A stretch of DNA of 64,000 bases from Venturia oleaginea. Its lineage: Eukaryota > Ascomycota > Dothideomycetes > Venturiales > Venturiaceae. Made by a program: the position numbers and the translations under genes. The first letter of the stretch is position 1. Each line of letters begins with the position of its first letter. The stretch spans positions 1,054,001-1,118,000 of the forward strand of contig JABMLP010000006.1 of NCBI GenBank assembly GCA_013176395.1. The letters are read 5' to 3'. The notes beneath the pieces are model-generated. The model ran no database searches and was not told the origin of the DNA. It worked only from the letters and a program-made list of their open reading frames with translations. Below, one piece after another: positions 1 to 9,840 of the stretch.

Positions 1-942
1 GCACTCGAGTACCGTATCCAGGTCTGGATTCCAGTGAGCCAGTATTGGGGCGGAGATGAATAGCTCCTTCAAGACTTGAAAGGCGTTCTCATGTTCTTTG
101 TTCCAGACAAAAGCGACGGCCTTCCGTGTTAACTTGATTAAGGGGTCGGAGAGCTCTGAGAAGTTGTCGATGAAGTCTCGGTAGAAATTTGCAAAGCCTA
201 GGAAGGAGCGTACGCCTGTGACATTGACTGGAGCCTCCCATTCTTTAATCGCGGCAACTTTCTCTGGGTCGACTTTGATCCCTTCTCCTGCAGTGATAAT
301 GAACCCCAGATATTTGACCTCCTGAACAGCAAACTCGCACTTGCTTAAGTCTAGCCGAAGTCCAGCAGTCTTGAGCTTGGCAAGAATTTGGTTAACCTTA
401 ACCATGTGATCCAGATAGTCGCCGTCGCTCCATATCAAGACATCGTCCATGTAGGCTGAACAGCAGATATCTAGGGATTCCCGTAGGACTCCGTTGATGT
501 ATCGTTGAAAGCTCGCGGGTGCGCCAGCTAGTCCGAAGGGGGTAACTAGCCATTCGAATAGTCCAAATCGAGTGCGAAAAGCCGTTTTCCACTCATCGCC
601 GTGCTTGATGCGGAGCCGATGAAATGCCGCTCTGACGTCAAGTTTGGTGTACCAACGCGCTGTTGCTAGATTTCGTAGGGTTTCTCGGATTAGTGGCAAT
701 GGGTAGCGGTCCGATCGAGTGATTCGATTCAGTGCCCGATAGTCTACACACATCCGAATGCCTCCACCTGGTTTCCTTACAAATAAGACTGGGGCTGCCG
801 CTGGTGAGTTGCTGGCGCGTATCCAGCCCTTGTCCATATAGTCCGAAAGTGTTTTTCGTAGGACTAATAGCTCTTCCCTCGACATGCCGTATAATGGGCC
901 CCAAGGAACTTCTGCCTCGCGACCTTGTTCATCTCGTATCAA
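1..942 (-). CDS. Chromovirus pol, reverse transcriptase N-terminal part (copy 1, partial)
   Basis: Reverse transcriptase of the element, running off the left edge of the window. The frame has no ATG at its beginning; it is expected to be made as part of a longer Gag-Pol product. The conserved RT blocks are present: a template-grip region (VCDYRALN-like block), the palm segment with TKLDVRAAFH, and the catalytic SAYMDDVLIW, where the two Asp bind metal. One missense difference separates it from the second copy (Gly for Arg shortly before the YMDD block). No stop is seen in the part inside the window. Confidence 0.9.
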   Translation of the reverse strand, partial: MIRDEQGREAEVPWGPLYGMSREELLVLRKTLSDYMDKGWIRASNSPAAAPVLFVRKPGGGIRMCVDYRALNRITRSDRYPLPLIRETLRNLATARWYTKLDVRAAFHRLRIKHGDEWKTAFRTRFGLFEWLVTPFGLAGAPASFQRYINGVLRESLDICCSAYMDDVLIWSDGDYLDHMVKVNQILAKLKTAGLRLDLSKCEFAVQEVKYLGFIITAGEGIKVDPEKVAAIKEWEAPVNVTGVRSFLGFANFYRDFIDNFSELSDPLIKLTRKAVAFVWNKEHENAFQVLKELFISAPILAHWNPDLDTVLEC

Positions 943-1057
943 TTCGATAACGTGATCGCGACCCTCTTGATGGGGCGCGATCTCTCCGTCTTCGTCGTCG
1001 AGAAAGGCATCAGCATGCTCTGCTATTTCTTCTGGTATCTCTTGTCGGATTTCTTCC

Positions 1058-1759
1058 TCAGTCTTTCTGTTTTCTTTCTGCTAACTTGCTTAGGGCCTTG
1101 TTGATATTCGACATCGAGATAGCCAGCACTTGTGTACCATCCGGTCCATCTCTTCTCAACCGTCGCTGGGCCCTTCCAACAATAGCTGCAAATACAGATC
1201 CTGACACTAGACAAGCCGCCCGCACGTGAGCGAGCCGGTCTCGCGCTTTGGTGTTCTGTTCTAGCCACCCCTTTTCTCTTACCGTGATGCGCTGGGATCC
1301 TTGACCAATAAGCAGCTTTCTCTTAGCTGCTATATATCGCACCCAGTTTCTCTCTGCCCATGCCTTGCCTAGGATAATAGGGAAGCTCAATCCTTTCACT
1401 ATATACCCATAGACTCGCTCTGCTCGACCATCAATGTCGATCGTAGCGTAGGTCATGTGCGTAATACGGAGGTCTTCTCCGTTCTCGTGGCTCTCTTTAG
1501 CCAGTGCCAATTGTTTGGTGTCAATTGGGATGCGCGGTAGACGATGTGTTTGGACACTCTTCTCGCTGAAAGCAGCATAAGGGAGGCAGCCGTTATCAAA
1601 GAAGGATTCGGTGAAAGAAGTTCCATTGATCAAGGTATCTATCAAGAAGGGTGTACTTTCCATCCTATCCTTTGCTGCTTTGATTTCTCTTATGCCTAGT
1701 AGCTTTGTAATGTCTTCGCCATGTACATCTACTTCAGACCCTCGTGCGCGACGATGCAC
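1058..1759 (-). CDS. Chromovirus protease-region frame (copy 1)
   Basis: A 233-codon open frame between gag and reverse transcriptase. It contains FFDNGCLPYAAFSE, which I read as an aspartic-protease active site with DNG in place of the usual D-S/T-G, followed by FPIILGKAW, the ILG motif that typically closes retroviral-type proteases. There is no ATG at the start: the frame lies -1 relative to gag and overlaps its end, and reverse transcriptase then lies in a third register. The 233-codon frame is the same length in both copies. Confidence 0.75.
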   Translation of the reverse strand: MHRRARGSEVDVHGEDITKLLGIREIKAAKDRMESTPFLIDTLINGTSFTESFFDNGCLPYAAFSEKSVQTHRLPRIPIDTKQLALAKESHENGEDLRITHMTYATIDIDGRAERVYGYIVKGLSFPIILGKAWAERNWVRYIAAKRKLLIGQGSQRITVREKGWLEQNTKARDRLAHVRAACLVSGSVFAAIVGRAQRRLRRDGPDGTQVLAISMSNINKALSKLAERKQKD

Positions 1760-1767
1760 AAGGGTAG

Positions 1768-2862
1768 CTAGTTTTCCGACTCTGATGAGGCTTCCTGTAG
1801 GGAGTCATCGGTATGCTGTGTGATTACCGCAGTGACCTGAGTCTTTGGACGTGTTGCTGGTCGGAATTCGCATACGTTCGGGTGGTGCTTGGGCTTCTTA
1901 CAGCGCCCGCATTTGCCCGCTTGTATAAGTGCCAAGAACTCTGTTTGGGATCGCCATTTCGCTCTAGGTCGTCGGTCCTTCTTCGCATCCTTTCCGAGTG
2001 TATCGACCCGAGCTATCAGTGCTGCGATCTGCGCTGAAAGGGCGTTGATGCCAGTCATTTCGACATCGCCTTCTGCGTCACGACTGACTGTTTGGGGTGA
2101 TTGTGGCCTCCCTCGAGTCGTTGGCGTCTCCTTATCCGTACTTGGATAGCGGCGTTGGTGGGATAGAGCCTCTGTCTTCGTCGCGAAGTACTGTACATCT
2201 TTTACGTAAGTGTCGTAGTCGTCCCTGGACAATCGCACTGATTTCAAGGTCTGTTGGAGGGAGTAGTTGAGCGCGTTGTTCATGATAGTGATCTTTGAGG
2301 CTCTTTGCGGCGCTAGGGATCCAGCTTGCGATGTCAGTTGTTCGAACTGCTGGCGGAAGTCTTCGAACGGTTGTCTGCTGCCTTGGCTAATCTTGTTCAG
2401 CTCGTCGAGAGCTTTAGCTTCCGCTTCATGATCTAAGAACTTGTCGTCCATATGCTTGATAAAGGACTCGGGTTCGTAGTTGTCATGTTGCTCTCCATTG
2501 CTTAGCCATTGGATGACGCGTTGTTGTTTCTCTGTCGGAAGCCCGTTGAAGATGTTCGCGCATATTCCTTGATTGCTTCCAAGCTTCCCATTTTCAACAG
2601 TGATTTTTGTCTTGATCTGCCATCTGAACAGCGTGTAGTTGTCTCTTTTCCCGTCCCATTTAGGCCATGCAATAGCTTTTGCACCGGTGTTCCCATCAAC
2701 ACTGACTGCGGTCAGAGCTGCCACCAATTGTTGTACGGTGTCAGGCGAATTTGCTCGAGCCATTGAGAGTTTGTCGATTCCTTGCGTAATGCTCGCGATT
2801 GGGTCGTCGTCGGTAGTAGGGGTGTAGGTTGTAGGAGTCGATAGGGTACTGTTGCTACGCAT
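1768..2862 (-). CDS. Chromovirus Gag (copy 1)
   Basis: Gag structural protein of 364 residues from the first ATG. The C-terminal part has one CCHC zinc knuckle, CGRCKKPKHHPNVC (C-x2-C-x4-H-x4-C), for RNA binding. The middle (LNKISQGSRQPFEDFRQQFE) resembles the capsid-like retrotransposon Gag domain. The stop follows TCG GAA AAC, where a -1 shift would continue into the protease frame. Apparently intact. Confidence 0.88.
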   Translation of the reverse strand: MRSNSTLSTPTTYTPTTDDDPIASITQGIDKLSMARANSPDTVQQLVAALTAVSVDGNTGAKAIAWPKWDGKRDNYTLFRWQIKTKITVENGKLGSNQGICANIFNGLPTEKQQRVIQWLSNGEQHDNYEPESFIKHMDDKFLDHEAEAKALDELNKISQGSRQPFEDFRQQFEQLTSQAGSLAPQRASKITIMNNALNYSLQQTLKSVRLSRDDYDTYVKDVQYFATKTEALSHQRRYPSTDKETPTTRGRPQSPQTVSRDAEGDVEMTGINALSAQIAALIARVDTLGKDAKKDRRPRAKWRSQTEFLALIQAGKCGRCKKPKHHPNVCEFRPATRPKTQVTAVITQHTDDSLQEASSESEN

Positions 2863-2896
2863 CAAGTACACCTAGGTTTGTAAAGAACTGAATCTA

Positions 2897-3072
2897 TATT
2901 ACGGGACGGTAGCTGGAAAGACGCAGCATACTCGTAGCCAAAGATTGTTTAGATTCAGTTAAAGAGTGAAGGTATCTACAAACAGAGAACCTCAATGAGG
3001 TTCTTTCTCTATACTAGGCTCAATCAAGCTTAGGCTCTTAGCCTATACCAACCATGGGCCATGCCCATAACA
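2897..3072 (-). repeat. 5' LTR of chromovirus copy 1 (176 bp)
   Basis: Same 176-bp LTR as in the complete element, three substitutions apart from its closest partner. On the element strand it starts TGTTATGGGC and ends CCCGTAATA. It contains the perfect hairpin GAACCTCA-A-TGAGGTTC and the 11-nt internal sequence complementary to the primer site that abuts the LTR. Confidence 0.93.
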
Positions 3073-3144
3073 GAGTGTCACCCTGTGACTTGACTGTATT
3101 GGCTAAGGAGGTTAAGTACACCGTGGCATCTGCATGCATATATA

Positions 3145-4266
3145 ACGTTACTCACAAGCGAGTGATGCATACAAGCGAGTGACGCATAGAACTACATCTC
3201 ATCTTTGCAACACCATAAATCAATCTTTGAGTACCATATTTAAATGAGCTAATATACAATAAATTATTGATATTTAGGGCATTCAGCAGCTGCATGATCG
3301 AAGCCTTTACAGATAAAGCAGCTCGGTAACCCGTACCTTTCCTCCCGAGTTCCAGCCCTCGATGTCTCTGCCTCCACTTGTGTTTTATTAGCTGTAGGCC
3401 GAAATACCAAGTTCTGCGCCTCAGTAATTGTAAGAGAGGGGTTTTAAGAGATCTGAGCTCTTCGTACCTGTCCTTTTCTCTTCCTCTTCTCGTTCTCACT
3501 TGCAAGAAGAACAACGCTGTGCATAGCTAATTGACATCCCTTAACTAACTGACTCAATGCAAGATTTGCAGGAGATGGTGGACTATGTGAGCGACGCTTG
3601 AGAAAGCCTTTTACGAGGTAATAACACGCGAAGTACCTGCAACTCCTATTGCGAAGCCAGTTTCGTCGAAGTTATAGATGTCCTCATCTACGATGCCGTA
3701 TTTCTGAATTGTATTGCATACGAGTCGAAACCAGTTTTGAACAACGTACGGATCTTCGCATTGAGCTCTTTGGTAGTCGTATTTACGTGTATACTTGGCT
3801 TGTAAGGTCGGTTGACGCTAAGCAAAGTTGCGAGGCCAGTTGACACTGATTGAGCCTTCAGAACCGACGCGTTGCTGAAGCAATAATCTAGCTGCATCAC
3901 GTAATGCAGAGATTGTAGGAGGATAACCACGTTCGTCCATTGAAATAATCCACTGTAGAAGGGCTTCTTCTTCTGTGGGAGTAAGCTTATGATTATTTGC
4001 ACGCGAATCTACTCGTGCAACGCGTCCCTTGAGGCAGTGTTCGAGATTGCTTGGAGGTACATTATATGATAATGCAGCTTGACGAATGCTTGAAAATTGA
4101 CCTTTCCGGTAGGCTTGAAGAGCGAGAAGTAATCTCCCTTCTTGTTGGGCTTTAGAAGTCATGATGTTGTAGTGTAGAGCCTTGGAAAGATGAGATGTAA
4201 GATTCTATGCGTCACTCGCTTGTATGCGTCACTCGCTTGTATGCGTCACTTGCTTGTGAGTAACGT
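3145..4266. mobile_element. Fot1/pogo-like element, internally deleted (1.1 kb)
   Basis: Bounded by inverted repeats that start ACGTTACTCACAAGC and sit between TA dinucleotides (3143-3144 and 4267-4268), as expected for Tc1/mariner/pogo insertion. The TIRs contain tandem copies of a 17-bp unit, ACAAGCGAGTGACGCAT: two on the left, three on the right. Pieces of a transposase lie inside on the minus strand. It is too short to encode a full transposase, so it is a non-autonomous derivative. Confidence 0.88.
3264..4162 (-). pseudogene. Fot1/pogo transposase remnant
   Basis: Starts at an ATG (4162) with the N-terminal HTH region typical of pogo transposases (QAALSYNVPPSNLE; LTPTEEEALLQWI). After a deletion and frame changes the first catalytic Asp motif appears (YNFDETGFAIGV, about 3640-3700). 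The second and third Asp are missing. The last part ends in a CCHC-like knuckle, CFICKGFDHAAAEC, just before a TAA at 3264. The order N-terminus, first catalytic block, C-terminus with the middle lost shows an internal deletion. Confidence 0.85.
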
Positions 4267-4268
4267 TA

Positions 4269-5312
4269 AATTTTATGTTATCGTCCAATAAATCTACCAC
4301 CACTATGATCATTATCAAAATAACTCTAATAATACATTCTCTAGGTATTTGGACAGCAATTGATCTTATGACCTTGAATACCGCAGCCACTGCACGTTGG
4401 TAATGCTCGCTGTCGTACGACGGCTTCCTGATCTTGAACACTCTCTCCAGAGTTATTTTTGCCTCCCTGAACTAAGAACTGACCCTGTTGAGCCTGTAAA
4501 ACGCCTCCATGTGCAATATATTGTCTACGATATTGTTGCTTCTGTTTTCGTCGTTGGTTCTCTACACGAAGCTTCTTATTCTCTTCTGCAAGTATCACTG
4601 CAGAATTCATTGCAACTTGGCATCCTTTGATGAGTTGACTGATTGATTGACTGCTTGGGCTTTGAGATTGGCGATGAAGAAGGTCTCGGACGAGCTGAGC
4701 CTGCTGTTGAAGCTGAGCTATTGTACGAGGAGTTTCTGACGTCCACTGTGGTGCTACTCTATGGGGTGTTCCGGGTGGTGATGGCGTTTTGGTGACTGTA
4801 AGCGACGAAAGAACACGCTGCGGGTTGTATGGAACAAGTCCTGTCGCTTGAAAACCGCTCTTGATATTCTGCTCAGAGAAGACAGTTGGTTGGGTGCTTG
4901 TATAGATCGATATGGTGGGTTCCTTGACGAACAAGCTCTTGAACTGCTTGACCATACAAGCGTTTCAGAGGCGAAAAACAACTTACATCAAGCGACTGAA
5001 GAAGATGGGATGTGTTTGGCGGCAATGTAGTTGTAACTTTCGTTTTTTGTGGTTGGATTCGCTCTGTGGTTTGATGCCTTTGAGACGACGCTGAAGTGTA
5101 GCTCGAGATATATCGTACAACGCTGAGATTTGACGTTGACTTAATTTTTGATTCTTTTGAAAGCTTTGCTTCGCAAGAAGTAATCTAGCCTCTTTGTGGG
5201 CTGATTCAGGCATTGGTGTTGACATTATCGCAATTATTGTACGAAGAGAATAGACTTTTTGATGGGGTGGCCCACTGATGACTGGGGCGGCCCACTGAGT
5301 GGTGAAACACGT
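4269..5312. mobile_element. Second Fot1/pogo-like element, truncated
   Basis: Right end is defined: ...TGGTGAAACACGT followed by TA (5313-5314). Read inward, the end holds two copies of a GGGYGGCCCACTGA motif, again a duplicated TIR motif. No matching left end is visible between 4267 and the coding remnant or before 3145, so the left side is lost. It lies directly beside the 3145-4266 element. Confidence 0.7.
4341..5225 (-). pseudogene. Fot1/pogo transposase remnant with zinc knuckle
   Basis: An ATG at 5225 opens an 80-codon N-terminal piece with the pogo HTH (QRQISALYDISRATLQRRL). The frame then breaks and resumes at 4955 with the C-terminal end of a DDE transposase (GFQATGLVPYNPQRVLSSL), a Gln-rich stretch, and a terminal knuckle CSGCGIQGHKINCC. 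The whole catalytic core is missing. The C-terminal zinc knuckle recurs in the other pogo elements here. Confidence 0.82.
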
Positions 5313-5577
5313 TATATTAACTTATAACCAAGTTACATTTGTGCCCATAAATTACGCCGAGCTGATAAAGGTGTCGATAAAGACGACTCTGTCAAGCTAC
5401 AGCTAAGCCACAGATCGTTTATATAACGTATTCGATCACCCAACCCGTCAGATCATCCAACCGGTCAAAATTTCTTGGCACGGCCATCTTATATTACGAC
5501 TCTTCAATTTCATCGCTATTAACAATAGATTCTAAGTCCGTCGTGCTGCTATCTGATTCAGATGATATCTCGATATC

Positions 5578-5748
5578 TGTGACGGTACGGCACGTGACCA
5601 TTAAATCACGTGCTGTGGCTCGTGCACTTTCTACTTAGTCAGAGTTTCCTTACGAAACTCTTACCTCTCTACCTTAGATCCTAAGTGTAATTCGGTGACA
5701 TGTTCTGAAGTGCCTTGTGCCTTCGTATGGATATGCCGTGCCGTCACA
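5578..5748. repeat. 171-bp solo-LTR-like insertion in pogo copy A
   Basis: Begins TGTGACGGTACGGCA and ends TGCCGTGCCGTCACA, flanked by the 5-bp duplication ATATC (5573-5577, 5749-5753). The uninterrupted pogo copy B has a single ATATC at this point, so the insertion is directly demonstrated. TG...CA ends and a 5-bp duplication suggest integrase-made insertion (solo LTR or TRIM); a MITE is the alternative. Confidence 0.85.
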
Positions 5749-6016
5749 ATATCTTTTTTACAAGTTCGCGCATTATGCCCAGTTGCGCCGCAGTTCCCAC
5801 AGCGCCGTTGAGTTGGTCGGGCTGTTTCTTGACCACCACTACCACGAGCCTTCTTCGATCCCTGAGGCGCTGCAGACGCCTCTGCAGCGACCTGCGCTGC
5901 TGCAGTCCCATACTCTATAGTACCACCTTGCTGGATCCACTTCCTTTTGCACCATTTTCGCTTCGTCATTACTGCCAATTGCTCTTCAAGCTCGCGGTTG
6001 CGCGCAACAAGTAGAG

Positions 6017-6207
6017 TGTCACGGCAGCGATAGGATGTATAGAATGAACTAGGGTTCTAAGAACTGAGTGTGATAATAGAATTTACGGTAGAGAGCGAGT
6101 TACTACGAGGGCGCGAAGATATCGCGCCTTAGCCACAATGTGGCTAAGCCGATACGCCCGAGCCACGAAGTGACGTGACGGCAAAGGAGCCTTGCCGTGC
6201 CGTCACA
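6017..6207. repeat. 191-bp solo-LTR-like insertion in pogo copy A
   Basis: Begins TGTCACGGCAGCG and ends GCCGTGCCGTCACA, flanked by TAGAG (6012-6016, 6208-6212). Copy B reads straight through this site with a single TAGAG. Ends resemble those of the 171-bp insertion but the interior differs. It truncates the transposase frame. Confidence 0.85.
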
Positions 6208-7624
6208 TAGAGCGTTTTGGTGCAGCATCAATTCAGCGCCCTTGGCAAGCTGGGAAAAGCCTGCCTGGGCAGTAACTGGTGACCGAGTAAAAGACTCGCT
6301 TACGAGCTTGGATTGGGATCCAAATTTATGAGTATTGCTTGGAGTCTTCGACTGCCACGGCGTTTCTGGGAGACGGGGTTCTGACCGGGTACGTAGCCGT
6401 ACTTCAAGGCGATCCAACACCACCTGCGTGTCGATAGGGACCAGCCCTACTGCCTCAAAGGCCTTTTGACAGTTCTCTTTTGTAAATACGTCGAAAAACG
6501 CGTCTTTGAAGGCAGGGAGAAAGCCTTCCTTGTTGATATGGTAGACGCGTTGGGAGTACTTGTGCTTCAACGGCGAGAAGCAGACCACATCAAGGGGCTG
6601 GAGTATATGCGACGAGTGCGATGGCATGCAGAGGGTTACAATCTTATTTTCGAGGCAGTAGTCCTTGAAATCCTGGCTGAGATGGCTCTCATGGCCGTCC
6701 AAAATAAGCAGCCTATACACCCCCACCTGCCGCGCCTTTGTATGCGCGTCAAAGTGCTTCAACCACTCAAGACCCAGCGCGTTGTTTGTCCAGCCGTTCT
6801 TAGAGACTGAAAGCTTCCAATTACCCGGTATATCTGCCTCCTCATACCACGCAGAGATGTGAACTCGTCCTTTGTAGATAATGAATGGCGGGGTCGCATA
6901 CCCAGCTGCGCAAATGCTCTGAATAACCGTAACCCATTCGCGATCGCCCGGCTGAATAAGTTCAGGCCTTGTACGTCTCTCAGAGGCTGTAACGACTTTC
7001 ATTGACCCAATAACACCCATCTGGAAGCCAATCTCGTCAAAGTTGTGCGTATCCTCGTCGTGGATGCCGTACTTTGCCTTGGTGTCTGCAACGAGCTTGA
7101 ACCACGCGCCAATAATCTCTGGATCTTCCTGTAGTATCCTCTGCCTATTCTTGGCTCGATTGAAGGCTGTCTTGAGCTCATCTGAGCGCTTTACGAACCT
7201 CTCAGCCCACTTCTTGCCTACTGGCTCTCCACCGCGTATACCCAACAGTTTATCCGCCATATCTGCCACCTCACACAGCCGGGGCGCAAATCCTCGCGAA
7301 TCGAGGTCGAGGATATATCGTACAAGCGTTTGCTCTTCGGTAAGGCTAACTTTCCGACAGTTTGGTGGTCTTTCGAGGATAAATGGGACTCCTCTGACGC
7401 GATCGAAGAGGGTTTGTTGTTTAACGTTGAAGGCGCTCGCAGCAGCCCGTTGGCTCCGGAGTTGGCCGGTATTCAAAGCTTGGATTGCAAGCTGAATTCT
7501 CCCTTCGTGTTGGAGTAGTAACTCATTTCGTTGTTGAGGCATAGTAGAATAAGAAGAGTAGTTGGGGTCTTGGCAAATTTTGACCGGTTGGGTGATCTGA
7601 CGGGTTGGGTAATCGAATACATTG

Positions 7625-7771
7625 CACAACATCCTACGTTAGGACTATGCGACTGATTCTGTCTCGGGATTTTGGAGGTGTCTTACGAGGGATAAGGGCG
7701 AGGTCATACCTCGTAAGAAACATCCAAAATCCCCAAAAATAATCATTCGAATAGTCACGTAGGATGTTGTG
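7625..7771. repeat. Hairpin MITE, about 147 bp
   Basis: A near-complete palindrome: CACAACATCCTACGT at the left matches ACGTAGGATGTTGTG at the right, and the inner arms (GGATTTTGGAGGTGTCTTACGAGG) pair with AACATCCAAAATCC and neighbours. It lies six bases from the right end of pogo copy A. No clear target duplication. Confidence 0.7.
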
Positions 7772-7878
7772 TACGCGACGGATATCTGAACAAAGTAAGT
7801 CACTATCGACGGGTGATGTAAATAGGGACAAATTACTTGTTTTACTGTCTTTTATAACCACACTTTGGAAAGATCTCG

Positions 7879-8086
7879 CCTCTATCGTATTGTGACTTAT
7901 TATATTCCTCCTTCTCTAGCATCATGCCCAACAATAGCAGTCTCTACGGCGATTGCACAAAGTTCGTGTCCTGCCCGCAGCTGATAATGACAGGATACGA
8001 TGTTTGTGCATTAGTTATGTAGACTGGTATTGTCGGGCACGATGCTAGCTTGAGGAAGAATATAACAAGTTATAATACGATAGAGG
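7879..8086. repeat. Hairpin MITE, about 208 bp
   Basis: Left arm CCTCTATCGTATTGTGACTT pairs with the right end AAGTTATAATACGATAGAGG, and complementarity continues inward past GCTAGCATCRTGCCC and CAACAATA. Nearly the whole segment can fold as one hairpin. No coding potential. Family not related by eye to the 7625 hairpin. Confidence 0.72.
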
Positions 8087-9221
8087 TTCTTTGCTCGTAT
8101 TTGGAGATAATAATCTTGAGATAATTTCAAAGAAAAAAGGTCCGGAACTCCTTTTAACGTCTGAAATTTGTTCCGGTAAACGGCTACCTGGAATATACAG
8201 TACTCACGCCACCTTTTCTTCCCCGCATCCTGCGCAAGGCAAGGAGGCCCCGTGCAGCCTTTGCCTTTTGCTAGATAAGACTCATTTAGTCCCTCCGCTA
8301 TGCAGACCCGGTTTGATTTGCTCTACTAGGAATCAACATCTCTAGGGCTTACACGCCAATTGTCACTTTCTCCCTACCTCTCCAGTCTCAGCCGCTTTAA
8401 ACCTGCATCGATATTCTCTCACGCTCATCGCGGGCTTGCTGGACTTTATCCTACTGTTTCTTCAATATATTTTGTCCCATATCAGCCTCAACTATCGGAT
8501 GCAACAACATCAACCGACTCGCGTACTCCAAACCTCGTGGATTATTCTGGCAGCAGCGGCTTCGAAGGTTTGGCAATAACGTCGGCTTCTATACCGATTT
8601 TTAGCTGGGGCCAGGCTTTTGACCAGTGATAGACTGGTTCTGCTGGCGGCATTGAAAGCGGTCCGGGATTGCTTATGGGCGCTGGAAAGTCTATTTCTTA
8701 TTAGTCTTTGTAGTTGTTCTGGTCGACAAATTTTGCGTCTAGATCTGTTGAAGTCGTGTTTGCTCATCTAAGAGCTGACTTAAGAAAATCCATAGTCACT
8801 GGTGGAGATGTTGAACCGACTGAGGCAAGATTTGAAGTCTTCATCGTTGTGGCTTTAAGCAACGATTGTTGCCTTCAGGATCGAATGCAGTCGAGGCTTT
8901 CGATTAAACCGGTGAGACTTTTGTTGAGGCGTTTGGTATACCGACAAGATTTTGGAAGCCACGACGTGCTCTACGCGTCCTTATTAGTATTAGGACATGA
9001 AGAGGTGTTTTGATTTCTTCGAGAAGAACTTCAGAGGAGCTTGCTTTTCATATTAAGCAAACTGCCCCTGTTCGGCCCGGTCTCGCTTACGTTCACATGT
9101 TTCAACGGATCTTCCTGCAGCCGGGGAAATCTCGACCTCAATTCCTACATTAAACAACATATTTTATTAAATCATCCATAGGGAATCTATAAGGCCATCT
9201 TATCCGCTGATTTTCATGCTC
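8087..9221. other. No supported gene
   Basis: Short open frames occur on both strands but none shows a recognisable domain, a good start context or repeats. I see no convincing element ends in this stretch. Confidence 0.5.
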
Positions 9222-9577
9222 GAAAGGAGCCACCAACAATCTTCCCTTCCCACGCGCTCGAAGTGTGCCAAGACATTTCCCTCAAACGCCACAGCTTGCA
9301 GCTGATCAGAATCCTCTCGAGCAGCCTCCACCACTCAAGGTTGGACAGGTGTAAGCTCTTTGTTGCAGAGTTGAGCTGGGAATTGCACAAGCAGGGTAAA
9401 GTAAACAAAAAAGGATCTGTCGGCGAAGATTGGATTATTATGCTGGCGGAAAAGACCTTTCACCTTTGGCGTTGCGTCTCACAGCGCGAATACTACTTTC
9501 GAAAAGGCCCTTATACGCGAAGTCTCTATCACTATATAGTAGATTTTAGAATAGGTAGAAGAACACCTATACTCTAG
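9222..9577 (+). pseudogene. Small LPREL-family copy, degenerate
   Basis: First recognisable trace of the small-protein family on the plus strand. TIFPSHALEVCQDISL is aligned by eye to motif 1 (TFLTLPHELRQEIL) and is badly decayed. Downstream, RCKLFVAELSWELH and VGEDWIIMLAEKT match the RC-x-LF and W-x3-L...EDxxY regions of intact members. No ATG or intact motif 1. Assignment rests on the order and spacing of weak matches. Confidence 0.5.
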
Positions 9578-9699
9578 CCCTAGACTTAGGATTACCCAGG
9601 CGTACTAGAAGTTACTTATATCTAGCTTTTTGAAAGTAATGTTCACGCTTGACGGCGCTTTGAGAGACCCATCATTAAAATTGAAAGGTCAATTCCGCC

Positions 9700-9840
9700 A
9701 GCACAACGTCTATTAGAGACTTTTCATATCACTGGTTGCTTGTCGCCCTGAGAGCAAACCATCCAGATTTGGTGGAAGATCTGGTTTATATACAGGTGAA
9801 ATGGGACGATGTGATCAGCAAGCTCTTGAGGATTGTAAGT
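9700..9840 (+). pseudogene. Small LPREL-family C-terminal fragment
   Basis: A short frame containing HWLLVALRANHPDLVED followed by LVYIQVKWDD. This is a good match to motif 2 of the family (W-x3-L, Pro, then ED-V-x-Y-V-x2-KW). Nothing resembling motif 1 is found upstream, so only the 3' end survives. Confidence 0.65.

Larger units (their letters stand above)
1..3072 (-). mobile_element. Ty3/Gypsy chromovirus copy 1, 5' part only
   Basis: This is the 5' half of a Ty3/Gypsy retrotransposon on the minus strand, cut by the left window edge. It matches the complete copy at 33028-38603 with a constant offset of 35531 and no indels; I see only about five single-base differences, all transitions. 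It holds the 5' LTR, gag, the protease frame and the start of reverse transcriptase. The base after the LTR is followed by GAGTG (3073-3077), the expected target duplication, but its partner lies outside the window. Confidence 0.95.
5494..7542 (-). pseudogene. Fot1/pogo DDE transposase, broken by two insertions
   Basis: Starts at ATG 7542 (MPQQRNEL). Order: N-terminal HTH region; CENP-B-type second DNA-binding segment (GGEPVGKKWAERFV); catalytic DD35D core with HNFDEIGFQMG, LLILDGHESHLS and ILQPLDVV; then a basic C-terminus with CCHC knuckle CGNCGATGHNARTC and stop at 5494. The catalytic Asp residues are present. A seven-residue gap relative to copy B lies after the third Asp, and two LTR-like insertions split the C-terminal third, so it should not be functional. 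Confidence 0.9.
5431..7617. mobile_element. Fot1/pogo-like element, copy A, with two later insertions
   Basis: Terminal inverted repeats of about 43 bp begin TTCGATCACCCAACCC and are flanked by TA (5429-5430, 7618-7619). Each TIR contains two near copies of GATCAYCCAACC. Two foreign segments (5578-5748 and 6017-6207) interrupt it. Without these and their 5-bp duplications the element is about 1815 bp, against 1814 bp for the related copy at 21121-22934. Confidence 0.92.

Noticed and set aside
8360..8767. Overlapping open frames on both strands (89 and 85 codons)
   Set aside because: No domain, motif or conserved repeat, and the two frames overlap antisense; open length is within chance.
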